Shown: in pieces, positions 43,598 through 53,941 of the stretch
Layout: each line of letters opens with the position of its first letter
Position numbering within the stretch: the stretch's first letter is position 1
From: SIG440 sp045578305
GTDB lineage: Bacteria; Bacillota; Clostridia; Monoglobales; Monoglobaceae
DNA length: 64,000 nt
Reading direction: 5' to 3'
Assembly: GCA_045578305.1 (NCBI GenBank)
Contig: JAZNKA010000068.1
Coordinates: 26,238-90,237, forward strand
The notes under the pieces: model-generated
Seen by the model: only the letters and a program-made list of their open reading frames with translations
The model's database searches: none
Told to the model about the DNA's origin: nothing
Made by a program: the position numbers and the translations under genes

Positions 43598-44473
43598 TCA
43601 ATACTTTTGGCTTGCCTGTTTTACTTCGTCAAAAAGAAGCCTGTAACTTTCGTGCCTGCTTGCCGAAATTTTGCCTTCATTCAAAGCTTTGCGCACTCCG
43701 CAATCCGGTTCTGCAACATGTCGGCAGTCCAAAAATCTGCACGCCCCCAAAAACTGACCAAATTCCCTGAAAAGTACAGGGAGTTCTTCGGGAAGAACAG
43801 ACTCAAGTTCAAACGAGCTAAAGCCAGGCGTGTCAATTATATATCCGCCAAAAGGTAGTTTAGCAAGTTCTGAATGTCTTGTTGTATGTCTGCCCCGCTC
43901 TGTTTTGTCGCTTACCTTACCGGTTTCAAAGCGCTCCTCTTGCATTATCTTGTTGAGTATGCTTGACTTACCAACGCCCGAATTGCCTGCAAAAACTGTT
44001 ATCTCGTCTTTCAAAAGAGCTTTTATTTTCTCAATATTTTTTTCTTCGGCAGCACTTGCTATTACAACCTCAAATCCTGCTTTTTCATAAAGTTCAGGAA
44101 GTGATGTGTCTTCGGTCAAATCGCTTTTGTTAAAACACAACGAAATTTTGAGACCTGCATACTCTGCCGAAGCAATCAGTTTATCAAGGACATAGGTATT
44201 GGGTTTTGGACTTTCAAGCGCCACGATTGCCATCATCTGCGAAACATTGGCAACCGCAGGTCTTACAAGAACGCTGCTTCTCTCAAAAATTTCCGCAATC
44301 ATTCCTGTCTTTTTGTCCGGATTAAGCTCTACTTCAACCCTGTCACCAACAAGGGGGGTCATTCCCATTTTCCTAAAAATCCCCTTGGCGCGACACTCTA
44401 TGATTCCATTTTCGGTGTTGGCATAATAAAAGCCGCCAACACCCCTTTCGATAACTCCACAAAGCTTATCCAT
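43598..44473 (-). CDS. rsgA: ribosome small-subunit-dependent GTPase A
   Basis: Circularly permuted GTPase in 30S maturation. 291 residues: N-terminal OB fold, G-domain with NKSD (G4) before VFAGNSGVGKSSILN (G1) and DTPGFSS (G3), and a C-terminal zinc-binding region CRFLDCRHVAEPDC. Directly follows the kinase gene prkC. Confidence 0.97.
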   Translation of the reverse strand: MDKLCGVIERGVGGFYYANTENGIIECRAKGIFRKMGMTPLVGDRVEVELNPDKKTGMIAEIFERSSVLVRPAVANVSQMMAIVALESPKPNTYVLDKLIASAEYAGLKISLCFNKSDLTEDTSLPELYEKAGFEVVIASAAEEKNIEKIKALLKDEITVFAGNSGVGKSSILNKIMQEERFETGKVSDKTERGRHTTRHSELAKLPFGGYIIDTPGFSSFELESVLPEELPVLFREFGQFLGACRFLDCRHVAEPDCGVRKALNEGKISASRHESYRLLFDEVKQASQKY

Positions 44474-44484
44474 CTGTAACTCCT

Positions 44485-46326
44485 TTAATGCAGGTGAACT
44501 GTGCTCTTTTGCTGTGATACCCCGTCATAGAAAATTTCAACCGTAACTGTGCTTGTTGTTCCCTCAAGCTTAACGACATCGCTTTTGCCTTTTTCAAGAT
44601 TCTTGCTGTAAACATTCGAACCGTTTACACTTACCTGCACAAGTGCGCTTTCCTTATTTTTGGGTCCATAAATTGTAATCATTGAGCTCTTTTTCTTAAC
44701 TTCAGGCTGCTGCTCCACCGGTTTGTTTCCCTCGTCGTTGTTGCCTGCATTTCCCTCGTCTTCGTTATTCTTGGTTTCTTCTTCGGGACCTTTACTTACA
44801 TAAAATACAATTTTGTCGCCTTTTTTGACAGTTGTTCCAGCCTCAGGCTCTTGTCTTATAACCGAGCCTGTAGGGATGGTATCGCTGAATTCTTCTTCAA
44901 ACTCCGCCTTAAGGCCAAGCTTGTCAACTTCCATTTCTACTTCTCGCGAGTCCTTGTATCTTGTATAATTTTTCAGTACAAATTCCGAGCTTCCACCACT
45001 CAGCTCTACTGTTATGATAATAACATCCTTCTTTTTGACCTTTGTGCCATATTCGGGGTCTTGTGAAAGGATTGTTCCTGCCTCCGTGTCACTTTCGGTT
45101 GTTTTACCTCTTACGATATTAAATCTGTATTCAACCTCTTCATCAATGTCGACATATTTATCGATAGCTTCCTCATACATCATACCCTCGATTTTGGGTA
45201 TTTCAACAGTTTCACCGCCTGAAATCATACCACCAATACCGGTAATCGAAAGGAAAGCTGCCGAGATAAGCGCAATAAGGGCAATTGCACAAGCAATAGC
45301 AACAACTATTACTTTGCGTTCTTTCTTTTTGTCTATCTGTGAAGAATTCTTTTTGGCAGGAGCTTTTTTAGGCATAACTTCCTCTTTTTCTTCCTTTTCA
45401 ATTTTTTTATCAATCTTAATTGCCGGCATTTTTATTGTCTGTCCGCCATCAGGAATGATTAATTCGTCCTCTTCAGCAGTCTCTTCAATTATTCCGCGAT
45501 TTGGGTCGTTAAGAACATCTTCAAGTTCCGAAATCATCTCGCTTGCATTCTTATATCTGCCCGAAACCTCTTTACACATTGCTTTAAGAACAATTTTTTC
45601 AAGAGGCAACGGAATGCTTAAGTTATGTTCTCTGGGCGGTACCGGTTCGTCCTGAAGATGCATTATGGCAACTGTAACAGGTCTTTCGCTGTCAAAGGGC
45701 ACAGTGCCGGTCAGCATTTCGTAAAGAACAATACCAAGCGAATATATGTCAGAGCGTTCATCAGTGTAACCACCGCGTGCCTGCTCGGGCGAAATATAGT
45801 GCACAGAGCCGATTGCAGTATCCTCGCAAGTCATTGTTGATTGAACATTGGCACGCGCAATACCAAAATCTGTCACCTTTAAAACGCCATCATCTTTCAT
45901 AATGATATTATGCGGTTTTATATCACGATGGATTATTGAATTCTTATGTGCCTGTTCAAGACCTTTGGCAATCTGAATGGCATATCCCACAGCCTCGCGC
46001 CAGGGGAGTATGTGTTTTGTATCTATATAGTCTTTAAGAGTTATTCCTTTGATGTATTCCATCACTATATAGTGAAGCCCATCTTCGTTTCCTACATCAA
46101 AAATTGAAACGATGTTTGGATGTGTAAGGCTGGCAGCAGCTTGTGCCTCAACATTAAAACGACGCACAAATTCCTCGTCATTCTGCAAATCAGGACGAAG
46201 AACCTTTACTGCAACAAAACGGTTGAGAAGCTTGCACTTGGCCTTGTAAACAACAGCCATACCGCCGCTTCCGACTTTTTCAAGTATTTCATATCTGCCC
46301 GCAAGGACTTTTCCAATCAATGTCAT
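44485..46326 (-). CDS. prkC: PASTA-domain serine/threonine protein kinase
   Basis: 613 residues. Kinase domain about 1-270 with Lys41, HRDIKPHN (133-140) and DFG (153-155); a Lys/Glu-rich linker; membrane helix about 338-363; two PASTA repeats about 374-443 and 444-513; then an Asn/Glu-rich linker and a small beta domain. PASTA repeats bind muropeptides, coupling the cell wall to growth or germination control. It overlaps its phosphatase gene by 4 bases. Bacillus PrkC has three PASTA repeats, so this one is shorter. Confidence 0.95.
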   Translation of the reverse strand: MTLIGKVLAGRYEILEKVGSGGMAVVYKAKCKLLNRFVAVKVLRPDLQNDEEFVRRFNVEAQAAASLTHPNIVSIFDVGNEDGLHYIVMEYIKGITLKDYIDTKHILPWREAVGYAIQIAKGLEQAHKNSIIHRDIKPHNIIMKDDGVLKVTDFGIARANVQSTMTCEDTAIGSVHYISPEQARGGYTDERSDIYSLGIVLYEMLTGTVPFDSERPVTVAIMHLQDEPVPPREHNLSIPLPLEKIVLKAMCKEVSGRYKNASEMISELEDVLNDPNRGIIEETAEEDELIIPDGGQTIKMPAIKIDKKIEKEEKEEVMPKKAPAKKNSSQIDKKKERKVIVVAIACAIALIALISAAFLSITGIGGMISGGETVEIPKIEGMMYEEAIDKYVDIDEEVEYRFNIVRGKTTESDTEAGTILSQDPEYGTKVKKKDVIIITVELSGGSSEFVLKNYTRYKDSREVEMEVDKLGLKAEFEEEFSDTIPTGSVIRQEPEAGTTVKKGDKIVFYVSKGPEEETKNNEDEGNAGNNDEGNKPVEQQPEVKKKSSMITIYGPKNKESALVQVSVNGSNVYSKNLEKGKSDVVKLEGTTSTVTVEIFYDGVSQQKSTVHLH

Positions 46327-47081
46327 ACTGTTTCCTCCTTTTTAAACTGAAGGGCAATAACCGTTATATTGTCAACTCCGCCGTTTTTGTTTGCCTCATC
46401 AATCAGTGTATCCACTGCACTTTTTAAATTTTCTGAATTATTAAGTATTTCTTTTATTTGCTTTTCACTCAGCATCTCGGTAAGTCCGTCGCTGCAAAGA
46501 AGGATTGTCTCTCCACCACGCGGAACATAATCATAAAAGTCAGCATCGACATACTTTTCGGGACCGACTGCTCGGGTAATTATGTTTTTGTCCGGATGGT
46601 TTCGCGCCTCTGCTCTTGTTATGCTTCCGCTTTGAACCAGTTCTTCAACAACCGAATGGTCGACCGTAATTTTGCGTATAATCGCATCAGATACAAGATA
46701 CGCACGGCTGTCACCGACATTTGCGATTCTTACAAGGTCCTTTTTCACAAAAGCCACTACTGTTGTTGTTCCCATACCTGCCTGTGCAGAATTTTTAATG
46801 GACATATTGTATATCTCGGAATTTGCAAAGTCAATTGCCGCCGCCATTTTCTTTGCAATTTTTGCACTGTCTTCCTCCAAAAGAGAGTCAGCAAGGTCAT
46901 CACAAATCAATTTAGCCGCCATACTGCTTGCTATTTCGCCGGCACTATGTCCGCCCATTCCGTCAGCAAGCACGCAAACACCCGATGGTATACCATCTTT
47001 AAATCCGCTTATTGCAAAGCTGTCTTCGTTAAGCTCGCGCAGCTTTCCTATGTCTGTCTTGCCATAGACTTCAACAAACAT
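46323..47081 (-). CDS. prpC: PP2C-type serine/threonine phosphatase (PrpC/Stp)
   Basis: 252 residues from the ATG at 47081 (AAAGGG at 8 bases). Metal-binding motifs: LRELNEDSF, VLADGMGGHSAGEIAS, VGDSRAYLV, LLCSDGLTEML and GGVDNITVI. It opposes PrkC and is coupled to it by a 4-base overlap. Confidence 0.95.
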   Translation of the reverse strand: MFVEVYGKTDIGKLRELNEDSFAISGFKDGIPSGVCVLADGMGGHSAGEIASSMAAKLICDDLADSLLEEDSAKIAKKMAAAIDFANSEIYNMSIKNSAQAGMGTTTVVAFVKKDLVRIANVGDSRAYLVSDAIIRKITVDHSVVEELVQSGSITRAEARNHPDKNIITRAVGPEKYVDADFYDYVPRGGETILLCSDGLTEMLSEKQIKEILNNSENLKSAVDTLIDEANKNGGVDNITVIALQFKKEETV

Positions 47082-47120
47082 ATCATCATCCCTTTCTGTC
47101 AAGTTTAAATAACAATCAAA

Positions 47121-48182
47121 TCACTTTGCGATTTGATTTCTGTTTTTTCTAAGTTGTCCGCAGGCGGCATTTATATCGCTGCCCATTTCGCGTCTTACGG
47201 TTGCGGCTATACCATTTTGTTCGAGCCTTGCACGAAACGCCTCGATACCTGCCTTGCTGCTTTTTTCAAACCCTATCTCTTTCACTTTGTTTACCGGTAT
47301 AAGATTTACATGGCAAAGCATCCCTTTAAGTAGTTTTGAAAGCTTATCGGCTTCTTCGATGCTGTCGTTGACGCCCGAAATCAAAGTATATTCAAACGAA
47401 ATTCGTCTTGAGGTGCTTTTTATATATTCTCTGCACGCCGACATTACTTCCTCGATCGGATATTTTTTGTTTATCGGCATAATCTCGGAGCGCTTTTCGT
47501 TTGTCGGGGCATGGAGTGAAATCAAAAGTGTGATCTGCAATTTTTTCTCAGCAAGAGCGCGGATTTTGTCGGCAATACCACAGGTCGAAATCGAAATATG
47601 CCTTTGTCCTATGTGAAGACCTTCTTCTGCATTTACAAGATCAATAAATTTAAGAACATTATCAAAATTGTCAAATGGCTCACCAATCCCCATCATAACA
47701 ACATTTGAAATTCTTTGCCCAAGGTCTTTTTGCACGCATATAATCTGACTTAGCATTTCACCTGCTGACAAATTTCGTATTTTGCCGCCGATTGTCGATG
47801 CACAGAATTTGCACCCCATAAGGCACCCTACCTGTGAAGATATGCAAATTGTATATCCGTATTCATACTTCATAAGTACCGATTCGATAAAATTGCCATC
47901 ACTTAATTCTAACAGATATTTGCGGGTTTCGTCAATCTTTGAAACAAACTTTTCGCAAATTTTTACCGCACCTATGTATGCCTTTGCCGAAAGTTCTTCG
48001 CGCAAGGCTTTGGGGATATTGGGCATATCATCAAAAGATTCTGCACCCTTTTGTATCCATTCAAAAATCTGCTTTGCCCGAAATTTTGGCTGTCCCATAT
48101 CCAGAATCAGCTGTTCAAGTTCGGTCAGGGTCAAATCAATAAGTCTTATTTTTTCTGTTTCTTTTCTTTCACCATTTTGCAT
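47121..48182 (-). CDS. rlmN: 23S rRNA (adenine2503-C2)/tRNA methyltransferase RlmN
   Basis: Radical SAM methyltransferase, 353 residues. Cluster motif CLMGCKFCAS (CX3CX2C), N-terminal ELEQLILDMGQPKFRAKQIF, GIGEPFDNFDNVLKF, and the catalytic Cys in the C-terminal INAACGQLR. The start at 48182 overlaps rsmB by 37 bases, longer than its neighbours, so a slightly later start is possible. Confidence 0.96.
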   Translation of the reverse strand: MQNGERKETEKIRLIDLTLTELEQLILDMGQPKFRAKQIFEWIQKGAESFDDMPNIPKALREELSAKAYIGAVKICEKFVSKIDETRKYLLELSDGNFIESVLMKYEYGYTICISSQVGCLMGCKFCASTIGGKIRNLSAGEMLSQIICVQKDLGQRISNVVMMGIGEPFDNFDNVLKFIDLVNAEEGLHIGQRHISISTCGIADKIRALAEKKLQITLLISLHAPTNEKRSEIMPINKKYPIEEVMSACREYIKSTSRRISFEYTLISGVNDSIEEADKLSKLLKGMLCHVNLIPVNKVKEIGFEKSSKAGIEAFRARLEQNGIAATVRREMGSDINAACGQLRKNRNQIAK

Positions 48183-49447
48183 ATATAAAATCCGCTTTCA
48201 CCATAAACTGAGGTCAAAATCTGCTCCTCGTATTCTTTTTTAAATTCTTTATGATTTTTCAAAAATTCTTCAATCTGCAATCTGTTTTCTTCGGGAAGAA
48301 TTGTGCAAGTGCTGTAAACAAGCACACCTCCGTCTTTTACATAAAGCGCAGCATTTTTCAGAATTTCAGCTTGAATTTTGCAAAGCTCACCGATTTCATT
48401 TTCGGTTCTGCTCCACTTTATATCGGGCTTTTTATGTAAAACGCCAAGTCCCGAGCAAGGAACATCCGCCAGAACCCGGTCAGCAGAGTCCAAAAGCTCA
48501 TCACATTTTTTTGTCGAATCCATAACTTTTGCCTCGATTATGTCAATACCAAGCCGCTTTGCCGATGACATTATCAAGTCGATTTTGTGGTCAAAAATAT
48601 CAAACGCCAGTACTTTGCCGTCGTTGCCCATTTTTTCGGCAATTGCGCAGGATTTTCCACCTGGTGCGGCACACATATCTATTATAGTTTCAGCTGGTTT
48701 TGGATCAAGAATTTCAACGGTCTTTTGCGAAGAAATATTCTGAAACGAATAAAGACCGTCTTTGTATGCCTTTGATTTTTCTATATTCAATTTTCCTTTT
48801 ACAAACAACGACTTTTCGGTAAATTCACAGTCTTCGCACAAAAGACCCTCTTTCGCAAGAATGTCCGAAAGCTTTGCCCTGTTGGTCTTTAAGGTGTTTA
48901 CCCTTATATGCAAGCTGTGCGCATTTTGGTTTTCCCTAAAAAGCTTTTCACAAGTTTCTGCACCGTACTCTTCAATAATTCGTGCAGTTATCCATTCGGG
49001 ATATGAGTATTTAAGCGACAAATCTGCTGCCATGTCCCCGGTTTTGGGAAATTCAAAACCTCCAACCCCTCGCGCAGCTGCACGCAAAACTCCATTTACA
49101 AACCCCGAAGCCGCCGAGTGTGAATACTTTTTCGCAAGCTTTACCGATTCGTTGCATGCAGCATTTGCAGGGATTTTGTCCATATAATAAATCTGATAAA
49201 TACCCATCCTGAGTATATTCAAAACCCAAGGCGTCATCTTTTTGATTTTAACTTTTGAAAATTTTGACATTATAAAATCAAGTGCTGTCTTATTTGAAAT
49301 TACTCCATAAATAATTTCAGTAATCAACCCTTTGTCCTGCGCCGAAAAATCATCTTGTCCAAGTGCCGTTTTTAATGCAGCGTTTGTATAAGCTCCTGAT
49401 TTTTCTATGCTGTAAAGTGCCTTTAAAGCAGCTTCTCTTGCCGTCAT
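48146..49447 (-). CDS. rsmB: 16S rRNA (cytosine967-C5)-methyltransferase
   Basis: 433 residues: an N-terminal NusB-like domain (about 1-130) and a Rossmann methyltransferase domain with SAM motif IDMCAAPGGKSCAIAE and the two catalytic cysteines in VPCSGLG and YSTCTI. Part of the fmt-rsmB-rlmN-prpC-prkC run typical of Gram-positives. Confidence 0.95.
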   Translation of the reverse strand: MTAREAALKALYSIEKSGAYTNAALKTALGQDDFSAQDKGLITEIIYGVISNKTALDFIMSKFSKVKIKKMTPWVLNILRMGIYQIYYMDKIPANAACNESVKLAKKYSHSAASGFVNGVLRAAARGVGGFEFPKTGDMAADLSLKYSYPEWITARIIEEYGAETCEKLFRENQNAHSLHIRVNTLKTNRAKLSDILAKEGLLCEDCEFTEKSLFVKGKLNIEKSKAYKDGLYSFQNISSQKTVEILDPKPAETIIDMCAAPGGKSCAIAEKMGNDGKVLAFDIFDHKIDLIMSSAKRLGIDIIEAKVMDSTKKCDELLDSADRVLADVPCSGLGVLHKKPDIKWSRTENEIGELCKIQAEILKNAALYVKDGGVLVYSTCTILPEENRLQIEEFLKNHKEFKKEYEEQILTSVYGESGFYICKMVKEKKQKK

Positions 49448-49461
49448 AACAAAACGCTCCT

Positions 49462-50172
49462 TTAGTCTCTGTTTCTGCCAAAGCCGACAATGGAAAGAAG
49501 TCTCAAAAGGTTGGCAATAGCAACAACCGCTGATGCAACATAGGTCATTGCAGCGGCACTCAGCACCTTTTTTGATGCAGCAAGCTCGTCGCTTCCAAGA
49601 ATTGAATTGTTTTCAAGTGTTCTAATCGCTCTGTTTGATGCGTTAAATTCGACCGGTAATGTGATAATTTGAAACAAAACAACCAGACCAAATAATATAA
49701 CGCCAAAATTTGCAAGATTTGAAAAACTGAACAAAATTCCAAATATTGCAAGCGGCCAGGCTGCATAAGACGCAATCTGTACCACCGGCACGATTGTATT
49801 CCGCAGCTTTATTGGCGCATAACCCTCGGCATACTGAACAGCGTGGCCTACCTCGTGAGCAGCGACGCCGATTGCTGCAACCGAAGTACTGGAATATGTG
49901 CTGTCCGAAAGCCTTACTACATTCGCTTTTGGGTCAAAATGGTCGGTAAGATTGCCCGGAACCCGCTCAACCACCACTTTTTGAAGTCCGTTCATATCCA
50001 AAATTCTGCGCGCAATTTCTGCCCCGGTATAACCTCTGTGGTTTGCCACCCCTCTGTATTTGTTAAATGTTGAATTAACCTTTGTCTGTGCATACATCGC
50101 AAATATAAGTGCAGGCAAAACCAAAACTATATATGTCATATCAATACCATAAAAATAACCCATTGGATACAT
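49462..50172 (-). CDS. YugP-type membrane zinc metallopeptidase
   Basis: 236 residues (Zn_peptidase_2 family). An N-terminal membrane segment, then the zinc motif AAHEVGHAVQYAEGY (about 105-120) and two or three C-terminal helices. The family sits beside rsmB/fmt in many Firmicutes. Its substrate is unknown. Confidence 0.88.
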   Translation of the reverse strand: MYPMGYFYGIDMTYIVLVLPALIFAMYAQTKVNSTFNKYRGVANHRGYTGAEIARRILDMNGLQKVVVERVPGNLTDHFDPKANVVRLSDSTYSSTSVAAIGVAAHEVGHAVQYAEGYAPIKLRNTIVPVVQIASYAAWPLAIFGILFSFSNLANFGVILFGLVVLFQIITLPVEFNASNRAIRTLENNSILGSDELAASKKVLSAAAMTYVASAVVAIANLLRLLSIVGFGRNRD

Positions 50173-50194
50173 AAATCAAAACATCCTTCCCTTT

Positions 50195-51127
50195 TTAAAT
50201 CAAAATTTCACCGCAGTCGATTGAATGTCCATTTAGGTAATCCCTCACCTGCATACGCTTGCTACCCGCAAACTGAACTTCGCTTGCAAGTATTGAAGAG
50301 TTGTCGCCGCAAGCGATTTCTATTCCTTTTTCGCTCACATTCAAAATTTGCCCCGGACATCCGTCGGCTTTTTTATTTGTCAGAACTGCACGATAAATCT
50401 TCAAAGTTTCACCTTTATACAAAGTATGTGCAAGCGGCCAGGGATTCATTCCGCAAATCAGGTTTATGATTGCTTGAGCAGGTCTTGCCCAATCGATTTT
50501 TGCGGTTTCTTTGCTTATCATTGGTGCATACGACGATTCATCATCCTTTTGTTCTTCGGGTTTAAGTTCGCCTTTTTCTGTCATAATAAGTGTTTCAATC
50601 AACAATTTTGCACCCATAACCATAAGTCTGTCATGAAGCTCGCCTGATGTTTCATACTCGCCGATTTGGGTTTCGGCTTTAAGAAGCATATCGCCGGTAT
50701 CAAGACCCTTTTCCATAAGCATTGATGTTATACCGGTGGTTTTTTCGCCGTTTATAACCGACCACTGAATTGGTCCTGCTCCACGGTATTTGGGCAAAAG
50801 TGATGCGTGTATATTGATACATCCATATTTGGGATAATTTAAAATATACTCAGGAAGAATTTTCCCGTATGCAACTACTATTATAATGTCTGGATTAAGT
50901 CTTTCAAGCTCTGCTTTAAATGCAAAATCTTTCAGCGTTTCGGGCTGAAAAACTTCTATACCATTTTCGGTGGCAGTCACCTTTACAGGCGGTGGAGTAA
51001 GCTTGTGTCCTCTGCCTGCCGGCTTGTCCGGCTGAGTTACAACACCGCAAACATCATACTTATTTTCAATAAGTGCCGAGAGACACGGCACCGCAAACTC
51101 GGGTGTTCCCATAAAAAGAACTTTCAA
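50195..51127 (-). CDS. fmt: methionyl-tRNA formyltransferase
   Basis: 310 residues from the TTG at 51127, giving MKVLFMGTPEFAVPCL, the normal family N-terminus, with AAAGGA nine bases upstream; an ATG three codons earlier abuts that site directly. Motifs: PDIIIVVAYGKILP and NIHASLLPKYRGAGPIQW. Formylates initiator Met-tRNA; next to def, which later removes the formyl group. Confidence 0.95.
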   Translation of the reverse strand: MKVLFMGTPEFAVPCLSALIENKYDVCGVVTQPDKPAGRGHKLTPPPVKVTATENGIEVFQPETLKDFAFKAELERLNPDIIIVVAYGKILPEYILNYPKYGCINIHASLLPKYRGAGPIQWSVINGEKTTGITSMLMEKGLDTGDMLLKAETQIGEYETSGELHDRLMVMGAKLLIETLIMTEKGELKPEEQKDDESSYAPMISKETAKIDWARPAQAIINLICGMNPWPLAHTLYKGETLKIYRAVLTNKKADGCPGQILNVSEKGIEIACGDNSSILASEVQFAGSKRMQVRDYLNGHSIDCGEILI

Positions 51128-51166
51128 TTTTTTCATTCCTTTCACACAAAACCGATTTTAATCCTT

Positions 51167-51619
51167 TTAAGACTCAAGCCACTCGTCAACCAATCTCATA
51201 AACATATTTCCATCCAGATGGTCTGTTTCGTGGCAAAATGCCCTTGCCAAAAGTTCTTCGCCTTCGTATTCGTGCCACGCCCCTGTACGGTCCTGAGCCT
51301 TAATTTTTACATACATTGGGCGCTTTACCATTCCAAACTGACCGGGATAACTGAGGCAACCCTCAGGTCCGTTTTGCTCGCCGCGGGTCTCGATAATTTC
51401 GGGGTTTATAAGCTCATACGGCTCGTCATCAAGGTCAATGACAACAACCCTCTTCAAAACACCTACCTGAGGTGCCGCAAGACCCACTCCGCCTGATTCG
51501 TAAAGTGTGTCAAACAAATCATCAACAAGCTCGGAAAGTCTTTGGTCAAAAACCTCAATTTTTCTGCATTTTTTGGTTAATACATCGTCGCCGTGCTTTA
51601 CAATATTTCTGATTGCCAT
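51167..51619 (-). CDS. def: peptide deformylase
   Basis: 150-residue metallohydrolase with all three motifs: GVGLAAPQVG, EGCLSYPG and HETDHLDG. Removes formyl groups from new proteins. Encoded between priA and fmt, the common Firmicutes order. Confidence 0.97.
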   Translation of the reverse strand: MAIRNIVKHGDDVLTKKCRKIEVFDQRLSELVDDLFDTLYESGGVGLAAPQVGVLKRVVVIDLDDEPYELINPEIIETRGEQNGPEGCLSYPGQFGMVKRPMYVKIKAQDRTGAWHEYEGEELLARAFCHETDHLDGNMFMRLVDEWLES

Positions 51620-51636
51620 ATCTTTTTTACCTCTTT

Positions 51637-53874
51637 TTAAAACATATTTATCGGATTTGTATCTATACTCAAAAAAGTATTTTTCCGTGACTTTTCGTGT
51701 TCTTCATAAACTTCTCTCAAAAGTCCATGTATCTTTTCTTCGCTCTTACATTTAAGCAGAATACGATATCTGTAGTTGTTCCGTATTTTCTCAATTGGAG
51801 CGGCATCAGGTCCAATCATGGCAAAAATCTCGTTTCCATAGAATTCTGATTTTTTTATTTTGTTCCCGATTTCTTCGCAAAAAGTCTTTACTTCTTCCAA
51901 ATCTTCGCCTGTTGCCATAATACATATTATGTCACAAAATGGTGGATAATTCAACCTTTTTCTTTGTATTATTTCGTTTTTGTAAAAAGCCTCGTAGTCG
52001 TGATTTTGCGCATATTTAATCGTGGCATTAAAGGGCTGATAGGTCTGTATAATTGCGCGTCCGGATTTTTCGCCTCTGCCGGCTCTTCCGCACACTTGAG
52101 TAAACAGCGAAAAGCTTCGCTCGTTTGCTCTGAAATCATCAACTGCCAATGCTGTGTCCGCTGCCAGAACACCCACCAAGGTAACCTCGTGAAAATCAAG
52201 ACCCTTTGTCACCATTTGTGTCCCAAGTAAAATGTCTGCATCTTTGCTTTTGAACATATCAAGAATTTTTTCATGACCACCTTTTTGTGACGTGGTGTCA
52301 GTGTCCATTCGGAGAACTCCTGCAGTTGGGAAAAGACGATTAAGTTCCTCCTCGATTTTTTGAGTTCCTGTCCCAAAATATTTTACATGTTTCGATCCAC
52401 AGGCGGGACAGCTTGTGACGTTTGGAATTGTGTAACCGCAATAATGACACGAAAGGGTTTCGCGTTTTTTGTGATATGTCATTGCAATACTGCAGTCCGG
52501 GCAATTTATAACCTCACCACATTCCCGGCAAGAAACAAAAGTCGAGTATCCGCGTCTGTTTAGGAACAAAATGGTCTTTTCCTTATTTTCAAGATTTTTT
52601 CGTATCTCGGACTGAAGCTTTAAGCTGAGTGGTGAATTATTTTTGTTTTGAAACAACTCGCCACGCATATCAACAATACTTACCTCGGGTAGTCTGCCCT
52701 CGTTGTATCTGTTTTTCATTTCAAACAAGGTATACTTGCCATTGTTTGCATTATAATATTCGCTGACTGATGGTGTCGCTGATGCCAGGAGCAAAACAGT
52801 TTTTTTGTCCCCGGCAATTTTTTCGGCAACATCAATTGTGTGATATCTTGGCGAAGTCTCGGATTTGTAGCTGTTTTCGTGTTCTTCGTCAAGTATTATT
52901 ATACCTATATTTTGAAGTGGCGAAAATATAGCCGACCTTGCGCCGACCACAACTCTTACCTCGCCACGCTTGATTTTGTTCCATTGGTCAAAGCGTTCGC
53001 CTTGCGAAAGGGCGCTGTGGATTACTGCCACTTTATTTCCAAATCTTCCAACGAATCGCTGAACCATCTGGGGCGTCAAAGAGATTTCAGGCACAAGCAT
53101 TATTGCGTTTTTGCCCTTAGAAATTACTTTTTCTATTGATTGTAAAAATACCTCTGTTTTTCCGCTGCCGGTAACTCCGCGGAGTAAAATTTTTTCATTT
53201 CTGCCGGCATCTATTGCCGCGTTAAGATAGTCAATGACCCTTTTTTGCTCCTCGGTTGGAGTATACGCAACTGTTTTTTCGTACTTCTCCTCACAGTATG
53301 CCGCTCTTTCAACTCGTTCGCTATCAACAGTTATATAGCCCAGCTTTTCAAGTGCCCTGATTGCATCATAAGACCCACCGCGCTCTTTCACCAGTTTTGA
53401 AAGAGGAATGTTATCGGTCATAAGAAGTGCTTCGATTACCCTTGCTCTTGCAACAGCACCCGATGCACGAAGTTTTGCTTTGATTTCAAAGGCTTCGGTC
53501 TGCGAGATTGCAAGATTCGCATATTTTACTGTTTTTTCGCTTACTCCGGATGCAAGCCCGGGTGGCGTTGTAAGCTTTATCGCCTGATACAAAGAGCAAA
53601 AGTATTTTTCGCTTATCCAAAGACAAAGTTTAAGAATTTCGGGCGAACAAACAGGCTCAGTCCCGATAAGATTTTTTATTTCTTTAAGATTTTCGAATTC
53701 ACTTTTTCCAGGCAAGTCAATAATAATTCCCTCAACCAAATTGTTGTGGAATCCAAACGGCACCTTCACGCGCATACCAATAACGGCCTTTTCTGCTAAA
53801 AAGTCCGGCACACGATAATCAAAAGATTTGTCAATATTTTGTTCTTTGTTGTTAAGAATTACTTTTGCAATCAT
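51637..53874 (-). CDS. priA: primosomal replication restart helicase PriA
   Basis: 745 residues: N-terminal DNA-binding domain (DYRVPDFLAEKAVIGMRVKVP-type start, as FDYRVPDFLAEKAVIGMRV), helicase core with Walker A LRGVTGSGKTEVFL, box DEEH, and HSALSQGER. The zinc-binding cysteines lie in CRECGEVINCPDC, CHYCG and CPACG; helicase motif VCGRAGRGEKSGRAIIQT follows. It reloads the replisome at stalled forks. Confidence 0.96.
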   Translation of the reverse strand: MIAKVILNNKEQNIDKSFDYRVPDFLAEKAVIGMRVKVPFGFHNNLVEGIIIDLPGKSEFENLKEIKNLIGTEPVCSPEILKLCLWISEKYFCSLYQAIKLTTPPGLASGVSEKTVKYANLAISQTEAFEIKAKLRASGAVARARVIEALLMTDNIPLSKLVKERGGSYDAIRALEKLGYITVDSERVERAAYCEEKYEKTVAYTPTEEQKRVIDYLNAAIDAGRNEKILLRGVTGSGKTEVFLQSIEKVISKGKNAIMLVPEISLTPQMVQRFVGRFGNKVAVIHSALSQGERFDQWNKIKRGEVRVVVGARSAIFSPLQNIGIIILDEEHENSYKSETSPRYHTIDVAEKIAGDKKTVLLLASATPSVSEYYNANNGKYTLFEMKNRYNEGRLPEVSIVDMRGELFQNKNNSPLSLKLQSEIRKNLENKEKTILFLNRRGYSTFVSCRECGEVINCPDCSIAMTYHKKRETLSCHYCGYTIPNVTSCPACGSKHVKYFGTGTQKIEEELNRLFPTAGVLRMDTDTTSQKGGHEKILDMFKSKDADILLGTQMVTKGLDFHEVTLVGVLAADTALAVDDFRANERSFSLFTQVCGRAGRGEKSGRAIIQTYQPFNATIKYAQNHDYEAFYKNEIIQRKRLNYPPFCDIICIMATGEDLEEVKTFCEEIGNKIKKSEFYGNEIFAMIGPDAAPIEKIRNNYRYRILLKCKSEEKIHGLLREVYEEHEKSRKNTFLSIDTNPINMF

Positions 53875-53941
53875 AACTTTGTCTCACTAAAAGCAAAGGA
53901 CCACTTCAATTTTTGAGCAGTCCCTCTGTAAACAGCAAATA

